Part shown: in pieces, positions 1 to 7,923 of the stretch | Position numbering within the stretch: position 1 is the first letter of the stretch | Layout: each line of letters opens with the position of its first letter | From: Rickettsiales bacterium | GTDB lineage: Bacteria; Pseudomonadota; Alphaproteobacteria; Rickettsiales; UBA1997 | Assembly: GCA_023262945.1 (NCBI GenBank) | Contig: JALQXY010000115.1 | Coordinates: forward strand, 1-24,130 | Direction: 5' to 3' | DNA: 24,130 bases | Position numbers and translations under genes: made by a program | Notes under the pieces: model-generated | The model's input: the letters and a program-made list of their open reading frames with translations, nothing else | Database searches by the model: none | What the model was told of the DNA's origin: nothing

Positions 1-195
1 TTTGGGTTTGGGAGAGAACTGAGTTGTCTTGCTTTGAAACTGACTGCCAAAGGGGACAGTCTTGAAGAGGCAATTGAGATTCTGACATCTGAAGAGGGGG
101 CAGACATGCAAACTCTTTACGAGAAAGTGAGGATGAAAGAAGATAAAATCAGATTGTTTAGTTTTTATATGTTTTTTAGGTGGAAAATGGTATAA
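1..195 (+). CDS. 3' end of an open frame with a UBA-like segment (partial)
   Basis: The frame is open from base 1 to a TAA at 193-195, giving 64 residues with no visible start. Residues 2-29 read GFGRELSCLALKLTAK followed by GDSLEEAIEIL. This matches the general UBA (ubiquitin-associated) pattern of M/x-GF, AL, T, GD/GN, and AI-x-x-L. UBA domains bind ubiquitin and are typical of eukaryotic proteins and some bacterial effectors, although EF-Ts and related bacterial proteins carry a similar three-helix fold. Bases 1-120 are about 46% G+C by count, clearly richer than the neighbours, with many GAG, CTG and GGG codons, which suggests transfer. The last 16 residues or so (KIRLFSFYMFFRWKMV) are encoded by a family A repeat. 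Function is not established. It could instead be an unrelated helical protein or a decayed pseudogene. Confidence 0.45.
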   Translation, partial: FGFGRELSCLALKLTAKGDSLEEAIEILTSEEGADMQTLYEKVRMKEDKIRLFSFYMFFRWKMV

Positions 196-197
196 TA
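141..197. repeat. Family A repeat, partial copy (A1)
   Basis: The segment holds the right half of family A: AGATTGTTTAGTTTTTATAT, then GTTTTTTAGGTGGAAAATGG and TATAATACC. The same string occurs with few changes at 11531-11585 and, as its reverse complement, at 16634-16690. No left arm is visible. It overlaps the 3' end of the UBA-like frame and provides its stop codon. Confidence 0.75.
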
Positions 198-206
198 CCT
201 TGAAAT

Positions 207-246
207 GATGTCATAAATCAACTTTTATTAATAAAATTGGGTTAAA
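207..246. repeat. Family D half-palindrome (D2)
   Basis: The reverse complement of this stretch (TTAACCCAATTTTATTAATA, then AAAGTTGATTTATGACAT) resembles the left arm of the palindrome at 16332-16405 (TTAAACCCAAATCCATCAAT, then AGAAAGTTGATTTAATGGCAT). Only one arm is present. It lies just beyond the stop codon of the threonine-dehydrogenase-like gene. Confidence 0.4.
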
Positions 247-247
247 T

Positions 248-1183
248 TTACAACTTAATCATTAGATTTTCTATCATCGTTTTTGTCATTTTTGCAAGAT
301 CATATTTGGCTTGCCATTTCCACTGATTTTTTGACGCACTATCATCAATCGATCTTGGCCATGAATTAGCAATTTCTTGTCTGAAATCTGGATTATATTC
401 GATGGTAAAATCTGGTATATGTTTTTTTATTTCCGCTGCAAGCTCTTCGCAAGAAAAGCTAATGCCAGCAAAATTAAAATTGGCATGATTTTGAAGTTTA
501 GAGAAATCTGCTTGAGATAGTTCGATAGTGCCACGAATGGCATCATCTATATACATCATCGGTAATATTGTTTTGGCATCTAAGAAGCAGTTGTAATGTT
601 TATTCTTGATGGCCTCATAAAAAATTTCTACTGCATAATCAGTTGTTCCGCCACCTGGTAAAGTTTTGTGACTTATTAAGCCGGGATATCTTAAACCTCT
701 TACATCTAGGTTGAATTTTTGTACATAATAATCACATAATAACTCACCAGCAACTTTGGTTAAGCCATACATTGTTTTGGGTAATAATATTGATTGTTGA
801 GGTGTATTATCCTTTGGTGTTTCTGGTCCAAAAACGGCTATAGAGCTTGGACATATAACTTGTTTTAGGTTTTCTAGACGAGCTACTTCTAAAATATTAT
901 GCAATCCTGTCATATTAACATTCCAGCACAGATTGTGGTTTTTTTCGCCATTTGCTGAAAGAATTGCCGCTAAATGATAAATGATTTTAATGTCATATTT
1001 TTTGACAATATTGCTTATGGCTTTTATATCTAAAACATTAAGATTTTCATATGGTGCAAACTCAATTTGATCATTATTAATAATATCTGAAGCTATTACA
1101 TTATTATCGCCATAAATATTTTTTAAAGCTAATGTAAGTTCTGAACCAATTTGCCCTAAAGCTCCTGTAACAAGGATTTTCAT
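248..1183 (-). CDS. tdh: SDR-type L-threonine 3-dehydrogenase-like protein (NAD-dependent epimerase family)
   Basis: This is a 311-residue extended short-chain dehydrogenase. The N-terminal Rossmann motif is GALGQIG (7-13). The SDR catalytic residues are visible as a Ser pair in CPSSIAVFGP (113-114) and YGLTK (Tyr139, Lys143). The run RYPGLISHKTLPGGGTTDYA and the later WPRSIDDSASKNQWKW are hallmarks of the SDR-type threonine 3-dehydrogenases, the form in animals and some bacteria, rather than of sugar epimerases. Such enzymes oxidise L-threonine to 2-amino-3-ketobutyrate with NAD+ in the cytosol. The usual partner, 2-amino-3-ketobutyrate CoA ligase, is not in this window; the related PLP enzyme at 11630 is an ALA synthase. 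The start is ATG at 1183. The gene is separated from ccoG by repeat A2. Family assignment is firm; substrate is inferred from motifs. Confidence 0.75.
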   Translation of the reverse strand: MKILVTGALGQIGSELTLALKNIYGDNNVIASDIINNDQIEFAPYENLNVLDIKAISNIVKKYDIKIIYHLAAILSANGEKNHNLCWNVNMTGLHNILEVARLENLKQVICPSSIAVFGPETPKDNTPQQSILLPKTMYGLTKVAGELLCDYYVQKFNLDVRGLRYPGLISHKTLPGGGTTDYAVEIFYEAIKNKHYNCFLDAKTILPMMYIDDAIRGTIELSQADFSKLQNHANFNFAGISFSCEELAAEIKKHIPDFTIEYNPDFRQEIANSWPRSIDDSASKNQWKWQAKYDLAKMTKTMIENLMIKL

Positions 1184-1222
1184 AAATAGTTATAAATAGT
1201 TATTATTTTGCAGTGTTTTATC

Positions 1223-1316
1223 AATATCAATTCCCATCTAAAAATAAACAATATGACAAAATATTTTTTGAGATAAAAATTGTAAAAAATGCTTTTTAAG
1301 TGGGAATTGGTATAAT
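1223..1316. repeat. Family A repeat (A2)
   Basis: The element is about 94 bp with terminal inverted repeats: left ATCAATTCCCATCTAAAAA, right (read on the minus strand) ATACCAATTCCCACTTAAAAA. The interior ACAAAATATTTTTTGAGATA is shared with the family C elements at 21868 and 23990. It fills the spacer between tdh and the end of ccoG and ends a few bases beyond the ccoG stop codon. The outer right end reads GGTATAAT. Confidence 0.85.
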
Positions 1317-1319
1317 ATA

Positions 1320-2711
1320 TCAATCCTTGATAAAAATAGCAGAAATTTTTTCTACAGCATTTGTTTTTTTATCAATTAAGTCAAGATCTATTAACAATCT
1401 ATCTTCGGTTATTTTTTCTAAGAATTTAGGCGATAATTTTACATAGATTTTAAAAGTAGCAACTTCTCTAGATAATATTTCTAAATTGCTAACATCATAA
1501 TTTTGTACTTTGATATCTGCTTGCAAAATATCAGCAATTTGTAATTTAAAATACTTGTTCTGGTTGCTTTTATTAACGATTCTTAAAGTATAGCCATTGC
1601 GAATTGATCCATCTGACATTGTAACAAAAAGCGGGTTGCGGTCGGCTATTATATTTATTTCAAGAGGTGTTTTAAAAATTAAAGCTTTAAGCATTAAGAT
1701 AGATGCAATGGTTATAATGGTTGAATAAAAAATAGTGCGCGGTTTTAAAATTTTAAATTTATTTTTAGCTATTGGATTTTCAAGATGGGCTAGAGTGTCG
1801 TAGCGAATTAATCCTTTCTCTAAATTAAATTTTTCCATCACTGAGTTACAAGCATCGATGCATAAACCACAGGCTATACATTCCATTTGTAAGCCATTTC
1901 TAATATCAATGCCAACTGGACAAACTACAACGCATTGCTTACAATCTATACAATGACCTCTATTGCTAAAATCATTATCTTTGGGTGCTTTTTGCCTTGG
2001 CTCTCCTCTTTTATTATCGTAAGAAATAATTAAAGTATTTTTATCAAACATTGCCGATTGAAAGCGAGAATAAGGGCACATAAAAGTGCAAACATGCTCT
2101 CTGGCAAAGCCAGCCATAAGATATGTCATAAATGCAATGCCGCAAATCCAGCCTAGTTTAGCTAAACTAACATTGAGCTGTGCAATGCTAGAAATAACAT
2201 CGTAAGAATTGTTGAAATAGCAAATAAAAGCAGTTCCGGTAATTAAGGAGATAATTATCCAGCAAAGGTGGGTAAAAAATTTTTTGTAAAATTTCTCAAA
2301 ATTATTTTTTCTTTCTAATAATATTCGCTGATTACGATCTCCCTGAAATAATCTTTCAATAAAAATAAAAATATCAGTCCATACCGTTTGAAAACATGCG
2401 TAACCACACCATACACGGCCAAAAAGAGAAGTAATAAAAAATAAAATAACAGCGGCCATAAGTAAAATTCCAGTTAAAAAATAAACTTCTTGTGGCCAAA
2501 TTTCTATAAAAAAGAAATAAGCTTTGCTATTTGTTATATCTATTAAAACAGCTTGCGAAGGAGAATTTGCGCCACGATTATATTGCAAAAATGGCGTAAA
2601 AAGATAAATACTTAAGAAAACAATATTTAGATAATTTTTTATCTTGCGAAATTTTCCTTTAACTGATTGCGGAAAAAGTCTTTTTTTAGCTTCAAAATAT
2701 TGCTCTAACAT
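1320..2711 (-). CDS. ccoG: Cytochrome c oxidase accessory protein CcoG (4Fe-4S membrane protein)
   Basis: The 463-residue product has several membrane segments (about 28-44, 78-96, 148-166, 184-202 and 328-346). It carries two 4Fe-4S ferredoxin motifs, CIDCKQCVVVC (Cys254, 257, 260, 264) and CIACGLCIDAC (Cys278, 281, 284, 288). The N-terminal signature WCGYACFQTVWTD and a C-terminal Ig-like periplasmic domain (about 350-463) complete the CcoG/RdxA/FixG architecture at normal length. CcoG is linked to assembly of cbb3-type oxidase, probably in copper reduction for the catalytic subunit. No ccoNOP or ccoIS genes lie nearby, so it is detached from the usual cluster. It starts at ATG 2711, 29 bp after uup on the same strand, so the two may be co-transcribed. 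Confidence in family is high. Confidence 0.93.
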   Translation of the reverse strand: MLEQYFEAKKRLFPQSVKGKFRKIKNYLNIVFLSIYLFTPFLQYNRGANSPSQAVLIDITNSKAYFFFIEIWPQEVYFLTGILLMAAVILFFITSLFGRVWCGYACFQTVWTDIFIFIERLFQGDRNQRILLERKNNFEKFYKKFFTHLCWIIISLITGTAFICYFNNSYDVISSIAQLNVSLAKLGWICGIAFMTYLMAGFAREHVCTFMCPYSRFQSAMFDKNTLIISYDNKRGEPRQKAPKDNDFSNRGHCIDCKQCVVVCPVGIDIRNGLQMECIACGLCIDACNSVMEKFNLEKGLIRYDTLAHLENPIAKNKFKILKPRTIFYSTIITIASILMLKALIFKTPLEINIIADRNPLFVTMSDGSIRNGYTLRIVNKSNQNKYFKLQIADILQADIKVQNYDVSNLEILSREVATFKIYVKLSPKFLEKITEDRLLIDLDLIDKKTNAVEKISAIFIKD

Positions 2712-2740
2712 GATAAATAATTTATTTCTTTATTAACGAT

Positions 2741-4543
2741 TTAAGATAAATATGATGACATCTCCTCTAATTCTAGCCATCTTTGCTCATACTCTGTGAG
2801 TTTTTTACTCAATAAGCCTAGTTTTATAGCTATTTCGTTAGAATTGTTAGGATTTAACGATAATTCTTCATTTAATTTTAGAATTTCTTTTTCTAACTCT
2901 GTGATTTGCTGAGGTAGTTTTTGTAGTTCAAATTTTTCTTTATTTGATAATTTGTTTTTGATATTATTTTTGTTGTTTATTGCATTTTTTACTGGCTTGT
3001 TATTTGTAGCAACATTTTGATTGTCGATTTTTTGCATTTTAAATGCTTCATAATCTGAATAGTTACCATAATTTTGTATTATTTTGTTATCATCAAAAGC
3101 TAAGATCGAAGTGACGACATTATCTAAAAAATCACGATCATGACTTACGATTAATAATGTTCCTTTGTAATCAAGAAGATAATCTTGTAGCATATCTAAA
3201 CTTTCCATATCTAGATCATTTGTTGGTTCATCTAAAATTAAGAAATTTCCAGGATTAGCTAATGTCTTAGCTAGAAGTAGACGATTTTGTTGACCGCCTG
3301 ACAAAGTTTTGGCTCTACTTTTAAGATCTTTTGGATCAAAAAGAAAATCTTTTAAATAGCCGCAAACATGTCGTGTTTTTCCATTGGCTAATTTGACATA
3401 ATCGGAGCCATTTTCGCAAATAACTTCGTGCAAAGTTATTTGATCGTCAATAACGGAGCGATTTTGATCAAAATATGAAATTTCAATATCTGTTGCTTGT
3501 TTTACATTACCTAAGGTTGGATTGATATTTTTAGTAATAAGATTTAATAATGTTGATTTGCCACTACCATTTTTACCAATAATGCCAATTTTTTCTCCGC
3601 GTAATATTTTTAATGAAAAATTATTAATAATATTTTTTTCATTATAGGATTTGTTTACATTATTTAATGCTACAATTATTTGCGGAGCATTATTATCAAT
3701 TTTTGCATTATTTAGATTTATTTTGTTGTGATTTTGACTTATTATTTTATGTTGTTGTTCAATTTTTTGTTGTAATTCTTTTAAATAATGCAATCTACCG
3801 ATATTTCTCTTGCGTCTTGCGGTTACTCCAGTTTGAAGCCATTGCTTTTCTAATTCATATTTTTTTTGTAAATTATTGAATTCTCTTTGTTCGTGATCTA
3901 TTATAGCTTGCGACCATTCTTCAAAATTTTTATAACCATGATTATTGATGTTCATTTTTCCCGATCTAAGCCAAAATACTTTGTTGGTTACCTTTTCTAG
4001 AAATTTGCGATCGTGAGAAATTACCAATAAAGCACCTTTGTATTGTTTTAAATAATCTTCAAGCCATTGAATAGTTTCTAGGTCAAGATGATTTGTTGGC
4101 TCGTCAAGTAATAAAATATCAGGTTCATCAATTAAAGCTTTGGCTAGGTTAACTCGTCTTTTTTGCCCGCCAGAAAGATTAGTTATTAAATCTTTTTTGT
4201 TAAGATCTAGATTGTTGCATACGATATCAATTAAATAAGATTTTTCATCATCAATTTTAATTTGTTGCGAAATATAGTCAGAAATTGTTTGATTATCATC
4301 AAATTTAAACTCATTTTGAGATAAATAGCCAATTTTTACATTTGGCGCGATCCATCTTTCACCTTGATCAAGATCAACTTCTTGCATTATGGCTCTAATT
4401 AATGTGGTTTTGCCTACACCATTTTTACCGATTAAACATATTCGATCTCCTAAAAAAATATTAAAACTAAGTTTTTCAAATAAAATTTTTTTTGCAAAAG
4501 AAATATCGGCATCACGAATTGATAGAATTGGAGAATTGGCCAC
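2741..4543 (-). CDS. uup: ABC-F family ATPase, Uup type
   Basis: This 600-residue protein has two ATP-binding cassettes and no membrane segments, as expected for ABC-F proteins, which act at the ribosome or, for Uup, in DNA and ribosome-related processes. Cassette 1 shows GKNGVGKTT (39-47), LSGGQ (123-127) and DEPTNHLD (147-154). A charged linker follows at about 210-270, then cassette 2 with GKNGSGKST (323-331), a second LSGGQ and DEPTNDLD. A Lys/Glu-rich, coiled-coil-like C-terminal domain (about 530-600) is typical of Uup. The start codon is GTG at 4543. No clear Shine-Dalgarno sequence precedes it, and no nearby in-frame ATG fits better. The gene is divergent from the M16 protease, and the 126-bp A/T-rich spacer must hold promoters for both. 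Whether it is Uup or another ABC-F subgroup is less certain than the family. Confidence 0.88.
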   Translation of the reverse strand: MANSPILSIRDADISFAKKILFEKLSFNIFLGDRICLIGKNGVGKTTLIRAIMQEVDLDQGERWIAPNVKIGYLSQNEFKFDDNQTISDYISQQIKIDDEKSYLIDIVCNNLDLNKKDLITNLSGGQKRRVNLAKALIDEPDILLLDEPTNHLDLETIQWLEDYLKQYKGALLVISHDRKFLEKVTNKVFWLRSGKMNINNHGYKNFEEWSQAIIDHEQREFNNLQKKYELEKQWLQTGVTARRKRNIGRLHYLKELQQKIEQQHKIISQNHNKINLNNAKIDNNAPQIIVALNNVNKSYNEKNIINNFSLKILRGEKIGIIGKNGSGKSTLLNLITKNINPTLGNVKQATDIEISYFDQNRSVIDDQITLHEVICENGSDYVKLANGKTRHVCGYLKDFLFDPKDLKSRAKTLSGGQQNRLLLAKTLANPGNFLILDEPTNDLDMESLDMLQDYLLDYKGTLLIVSHDRDFLDNVVTSILAFDDNKIIQNYGNYSDYEAFKMQKIDNQNVATNNKPVKNAINNKNNIKNKLSNKEKFELQKLPQQITELEKEILKLNEELSLNPNNSNEIAIKLGLLSKKLTEYEQRWLELEEMSSYLS

Positions 4544-4669
4544 TGTTATATTATTTAATTATATATAAAAAAAATTGTAAAACTAATTGGTTTTTAACTT
4601 TATCTTTTTAAAGATTTAATATTATCAATATTATCATTGGATAATAATTTTTAAAAAAAATATCAAAAA

Positions 4670-5911
4670 ATGCAAATAGCTAAATTAAAAAATGGACTTA
4701 GGGTTGCGGCTGATGAAATGAGAGATGTTGAAACGGTATCCGTTGGAGTTTTCGTTAATACGGGTAGTCGTAATGAGGATATTAAAATTAATGGTATTTC
4801 TCACTTTCTTGAGCATATGGCTTTTAAGGGTACCAAAAAAAGATCTGCCAAAAAAATAGCTGAAGAATTTGAAAGTATTGGCGGTCGTATAAATGCTTAT
4901 ACTTCAAAAGAAAGAACGGTATTTTATGCTAAAGTACTAAAAAAACACGCTGAATTTGCTATTGAGTTTCTATCTGATATTTTACAAAACTCAACTTTTG
5001 ATGAAGTTGAGCTTGAAAAGGAAAGAGGAGTAATTTTGCAAGAAATTGCTATGACAAATGACACTCCAGATGATATTATTTTTGATTATTTTCATGAAAC
5101 TGCTTTTCCTAATCAATCTTTAGGTCGTTCAATTTTAGGGCCAGTTTCAAATATCAAAAAATTTCAACGCCAAAATTTTTTAGATTATATAAATAAGCAA
5201 TATAATTATGATAATATTGCTATTGCTGCTGCTGGCAATATTAACCAAGATGATTTAATTAAATGGTGTGAAAAATATTTTACCAATCTAGGCAATAAAA
5301 AATTGCCTGCAATAGAGCAGGGCATATATCATGGCGGCAAAATTCTAAAAGAAAAGAAGCTTGAGCAAGTTAATCTAGTATTGGGTTTTAATGGTCTTTC
5401 TTATTATGATGATAGATATTACGCGGCACAAATTTTGGCCATGATCTTAGGTGGTGGAATGTCTTCTAGATTATTTCAGCATGTTCGTGAAGATTTAGGT
5501 TTAGCCTATTCGATTTATGCTTTTAATTATAATCATCAAGATTGTGGATTGTTTTCTATTTATGGTGCTACATCATCAGATAAGGTTCTGAAATTACTAG
5601 ACGCTACTAACGTCGAGATTGATAAAATATGTCAAGATATAAGTAAAGATGAATTGATAAAAGTTCGCAATCAATTTGAAGCAAGTTTATTAATGTCTCA
5701 AGAAAGTACTAGCTCAAGAATGCAGAAATTAGGATCGGATATTTTATTATTTGATAGATTTGTCGCGGGCGATGAAATAATCAATAAAATCAATCAATTT
5801 TCTGAAACTGACATTAAAAATTTAGCAAAAGATATTTTTACCAACTCTAAAAAGACTTTTGCTGCAATAGGAGAGGTGAGTAATATCAATTTCCACTTAG
5901 AAAACATATAA
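4670..5911 (+). CDS. M16 family zinc metalloprotease (mitochondrial processing peptidase-like)
   Basis: The 413-residue product is a two-domain M16B peptidase. The inverted zinc motif HFLEH (His45, Glu48, His49) and the downstream Glu125 in VILQEI, 76 residues later, form the active site. The second domain includes the glycine-rich LGGGMSSRLFQ loop followed by a VREDLGLAY segment, as in mitochondrial processing peptidase beta and its rickettsial homologues. There is no signal peptide, so it is probably cytosolic, processing or degrading peptides. The start is ATG 4670, where MQIAKLKNGLRV matches the usual N-terminus. The last nine codons, NINFHLENI plus stop, come from a family A repeat, so the natural C-terminus appears to have been replaced without much change in length. 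Confidence 0.92.
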   Translation: MQIAKLKNGLRVAADEMRDVETVSVGVFVNTGSRNEDIKINGISHFLEHMAFKGTKKRSAKKIAEEFESIGGRINAYTSKERTVFYAKVLKKHAEFAIEFLSDILQNSTFDEVELEKERGVILQEIAMTNDTPDDIIFDYFHETAFPNQSLGRSILGPVSNIKKFQRQNFLDYINKQYNYDNIAIAAAGNINQDDLIKWCEKYFTNLGNKKLPAIEQGIYHGGKILKEKKLEQVNLVLGFNGLSYYDDRYYAAQILAMILGGGMSSRLFQHVREDLGLAYSIYAFNYNHQDCGLFSIYGATSSDKVLKLLDATNVEIDKICQDISKDELIKVRNQFEASLLMSQESTSSRMQKLGSDILLFDRFVAGDEIINKINQFSETDIKNLAKDIFTNSKKTFAAIGEVSNINFHLENI

Positions 5912-5955
5912 AAACTAAACAATCTGACTTTATGTTTTTTAGGTGGGAATTGTTA
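5883..5955. repeat. Family A repeat overlapping the 3' end of the M16 protease gene (A3)
   Basis: The copy has left end ATATCAATTTCCACTTAGAAAA and right end TTTTTTAGGTGGGAATTGTT, with the interior CATATAAAAACTAAACAATC shared with A7. The left arm is read as the end of the M16 coding sequence and the TAA at 5909-5911 lies within the element. Right of it, 5956-6105 is A/T-rich and holds no gene. Confidence 0.8.
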
Positions 5956-6062
5956 TTAGATAATGGCGTATTAATTTTCTATTGATCGATTTGTAAGTGT
6001 CTTCTTAATAAATTATTGACTTGAAAATATATTTTGTTAAAAGTGCAGCCAAAAAGATTTTT

Positions 6063-6080
6063 GTGACCTTTGCGTAACCA
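6063..6080. repeat. IS-terminus-like remnant (GTGACCTTTGCGTAACC)
   Basis: This short string resembles GAGACCTTTGCATAAGT at 11365-11381. Strings of this form are found at the ends of some insertion sequences. Only one end is present here, 26 bp upstream of prfB. The assignment is tentative. Confidence 0.25.
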
Positions 6081-6105
6081 AAATTATGAAATTTTATTTT
6101 AAACA

Positions 6106-7207
6106 ATGAATAGCGATATTGAAGCAAATCTACAAAAAATAACAGAGCTATTAGCGATAATTCGGGGGTGTCTTTGACCTAGAATATATAAAAAAAGAAT
6201 TAATCAAGATAGAAGAAGAATGCAACAAATCAAATGTTTGGGATAATCAAGAAAAGGCGCAGAATCTATTTCAACAAAAATCAACTCTAGAAAATAAGCT
6301 GAAACAATATAATCAGATACTTCAATCTTTTAATGATTGTCAAGAATATTACAAACTAGCTAAAATAGAAAATGATCAAGATTTGCTGCTTGATATTCAA
6401 GAGCAGCTCGAAGATTTATACAAGAAAGCTGATAAATTTGCTACTGAATCTATGTTTAAAGATGAAAATGATAGCAATAATTGTTTTATTGATATAAATG
6501 CTGGTGCGGGTGGCTCTGACTCTTGTGATTTTGCTATGATGCTGATGAGAATGTATCAAAGATTCTGTGATGATAATAATTTTAAAGTTGAAATTATTTC
6601 AATGATTGATGGTGAAGAAGCGGGAATTCGTTCTGCTACTTTAAAAATTTACGGATTATATGCTTTTGGCTGGCTTAAAACTGAAAGTGGAGTACATCGC
6701 CTAGTAAGAATATCGCCATTTAATGCTAATGGTAAAAGACAAACTAGCTTTGCTTCAATTTGGGTATATCCTGAAGTTAGCGATAATATTGAAATTGAAA
6801 TTGTAGAAAAAGATTTAAGAATAGATACTTATCGTGCCTCTGGTGCTGGTGGTCAACATGTCAACAAAACTGACTCGGCGGTAAGAATAACTCACTTACC
6901 AACTAACATTGTGGTTCAGTGTCAAAATGATCGTTCGCAGTTAAAAAATAGAGCATCGGCAATGAAAATGCTTAAATCTCGCCTTTACGAGCTTGAAATT
7001 CAAAAAAAACAAGCTGAACTAGATATTATAGAATCGGAAAAAACTGATAATAGCTGGGGTCATCAAATTAGATCTTATGTTATGCATCCTTATCAAATGG
7101 TTAAGGATTTAAGAAATGGCCATGAAACTTCTAACATACAGGCCGTTCTTGATGGTAAAATCATTGATTTTATTAAAAGTGTTTTAACTTACAATAAAAT
7201 TGATTGA
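6106..7207 (+). CDS. prfB: Peptide chain release factor 2, with programmed +1 frameshift
   Basis: RF2 releases finished proteins at UGA and UAA codons. A 23-codon first frame starts at ATG 6106 and stops at TGA 6175-6177. The second frame continues from GAC 6176 to TGA 7205-7207. Joining them by a +1 shift at CTT-TGA gives 366 residues, the usual RF2 size. The stop-recognition tripeptide SPF is at 203-205 and the hydrolysis motif GGQ at 248-250, followed by HVNKTDSAVRITH. SPF, not PxT, makes it RF2 rather than RF1. The frame downstream of the shift has no early ATG. A caller that ignores frameshifting would therefore begin far too late, near 6383, and lose the N-terminal domain. A family B element begins 15 bp after the stop codon. 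This is not a pseudogene. Confidence 0.95.
6163..6178 (+). promoter_or_regulatory. RF2 autoregulatory +1 frameshift site
   Basis: The sequence CGGGGGTGTCTTTGAC matches the classical RF2 site AGGGGGTATCTTTGAC at 14 of 16 bases. It comprises an internal Shine-Dalgarno-like GGGGG, the slippery CTT, the in-frame TGA and a following C that weakens termination. Low RF2 lets the ribosome pause at UGA and slip to UUU-GAC, so RF2 controls its own synthesis. The first purine of the internal SD is replaced by C. Confidence 0.95.
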
Positions 7208-7222
7208 TTTACAGAGGTCTTA

Positions 7223-7437
7223 TACCAAAGTTCATCTTTAAACGAATTAAATTCGAAAGATTTTTGAGATTAAAATTAAGAAAAATGAAAGCTGTATACC
7301 CATACAACTTGAAGTTTTTCTCCACCGATTTAATGATAAAGCAGTTGTTAAAACTGTTTTATTTGATCAAATCTCAAGCCAAAAAGATAAAGAATTTAAT
7401 CGCTTATTTTTAACTGCTTTAAAGATGAACTTTGATA
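7223..7437 (+). repeat. Family B fold-back element (MITE-like), copy B1
   Basis: The element is 215 bp, with terminal inverted repeats TACCAAAGTTCATCTTTAAA (left) and, read from the right, TATCAAAGTTCATCTTTAAA. Subterminal arms such as TTTTTGAGATTAAA and TTTGATCAAATCTCAA also pair. An inner hairpin around 7335-7365 contains CAGTT and AACTG. Copy B2 at 22801-23015 is the same length in reverse orientation, with about 13 differences by eye. The left flank is TA. It separates prfB from nrdR. A TTG-started frame through it (7204-7413) has no support as a gene. Confidence 0.9.
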
Positions 7438-7467
7438 TTATTAAAAAAATTATATTAATAAATAGCT

Positions 7468-7920
7468 ATGCGTTGCCCATTTTGTAATAATTTAGATACG
7501 CCAGTAAAAGATAGTCGTATTTCAGATGATGGTGAGTCAATAAAAAGAAGGCGTTATTGCGTGGAATGCGATTCTCGTTTTACAACTTTTGAAAGAATAC
7601 AAATGCGCGAAATTTTAGTAATCAAAAAAAGCGGTGAAAAGAAAATTTTTAATCCTGAGAAACTTAAAAGATCAATAGAAATGGCCGTAAGAAAAAGGCC
7701 AATTTCGGAAGAACAAGTTGAAAAATTGGTAAATGATATTATAAGGCAATTAGAATCTTCCAATGAAACTGAAATTCGTTCAGCAAGAATTGGCGAGATG
7801 GCTATGGAAGCTCTAGAAAATCTTGATCAAGTATCTTTTGTTCGCTTTGCTTCGGTTTATAGAAATTTTGAAAATACTAATGATTTTCAGAATTTTGTTA
7901 AAAAGATTGCTAATTCATAA
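7468..7920 (+). CDS. nrdR: Transcriptional repressor NrdR
   Basis: The 150-residue protein has an N-terminal zinc ribbon (Cys3, Cys6, Cys31, Cys34, starting MRCPFC) and an ATP-cone domain from about residue 47 (VIKKSGEKKIFNPEKLKRSI). NrdR senses ATP and dATP and represses ribonucleotide reductase genes by binding paired NrdR boxes. Length and order match the family exactly. No NrdR box or nrd gene is visible in the window, so its targets lie elsewhere. ATG 7468 is the only start that keeps the complete zinc ribbon. The downstream uracil-DNA glycosylase begins 3 bp after the stop, so the two are probably co-transcribed, with a promoter that must lie in or just after element B1. Confidence 0.96.
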   Translation: MRCPFCNNLDTPVKDSRISDDGESIKRRRYCVECDSRFTTFERIQMREILVIKKSGEKKIFNPEKLKRSIEMAVRKRPISEEQVEKLVNDIIRQLESSNETEIRSARIGEMAMEALENLDQVSFVRFASVYRNFENTNDFQNFVKKIANS

Positions 7921-7923
7921 ATC

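Noticed and set aside
3667..3879. Plus-strand frame rich in Phe, Leu and Tyr antisense to uup
   Set aside because: It is the complement of the Lys/Asn-rich linker of Uup and looks hydrophobic only for that reason.
6175..6177. In-frame TGA early in prfB as evidence of a pseudogene
   Set aside because: It is the programmed frameshift stop of RF2, with slippery CTT and internal SD; the joined product has normal length and motifs.
7204..7413. 69-codon plus-strand frame starting at TTG after prfB
   Set aside because: It lies almost wholly inside fold-back element B1, has no family resemblance and starts at a weak codon within the prfB stop region.
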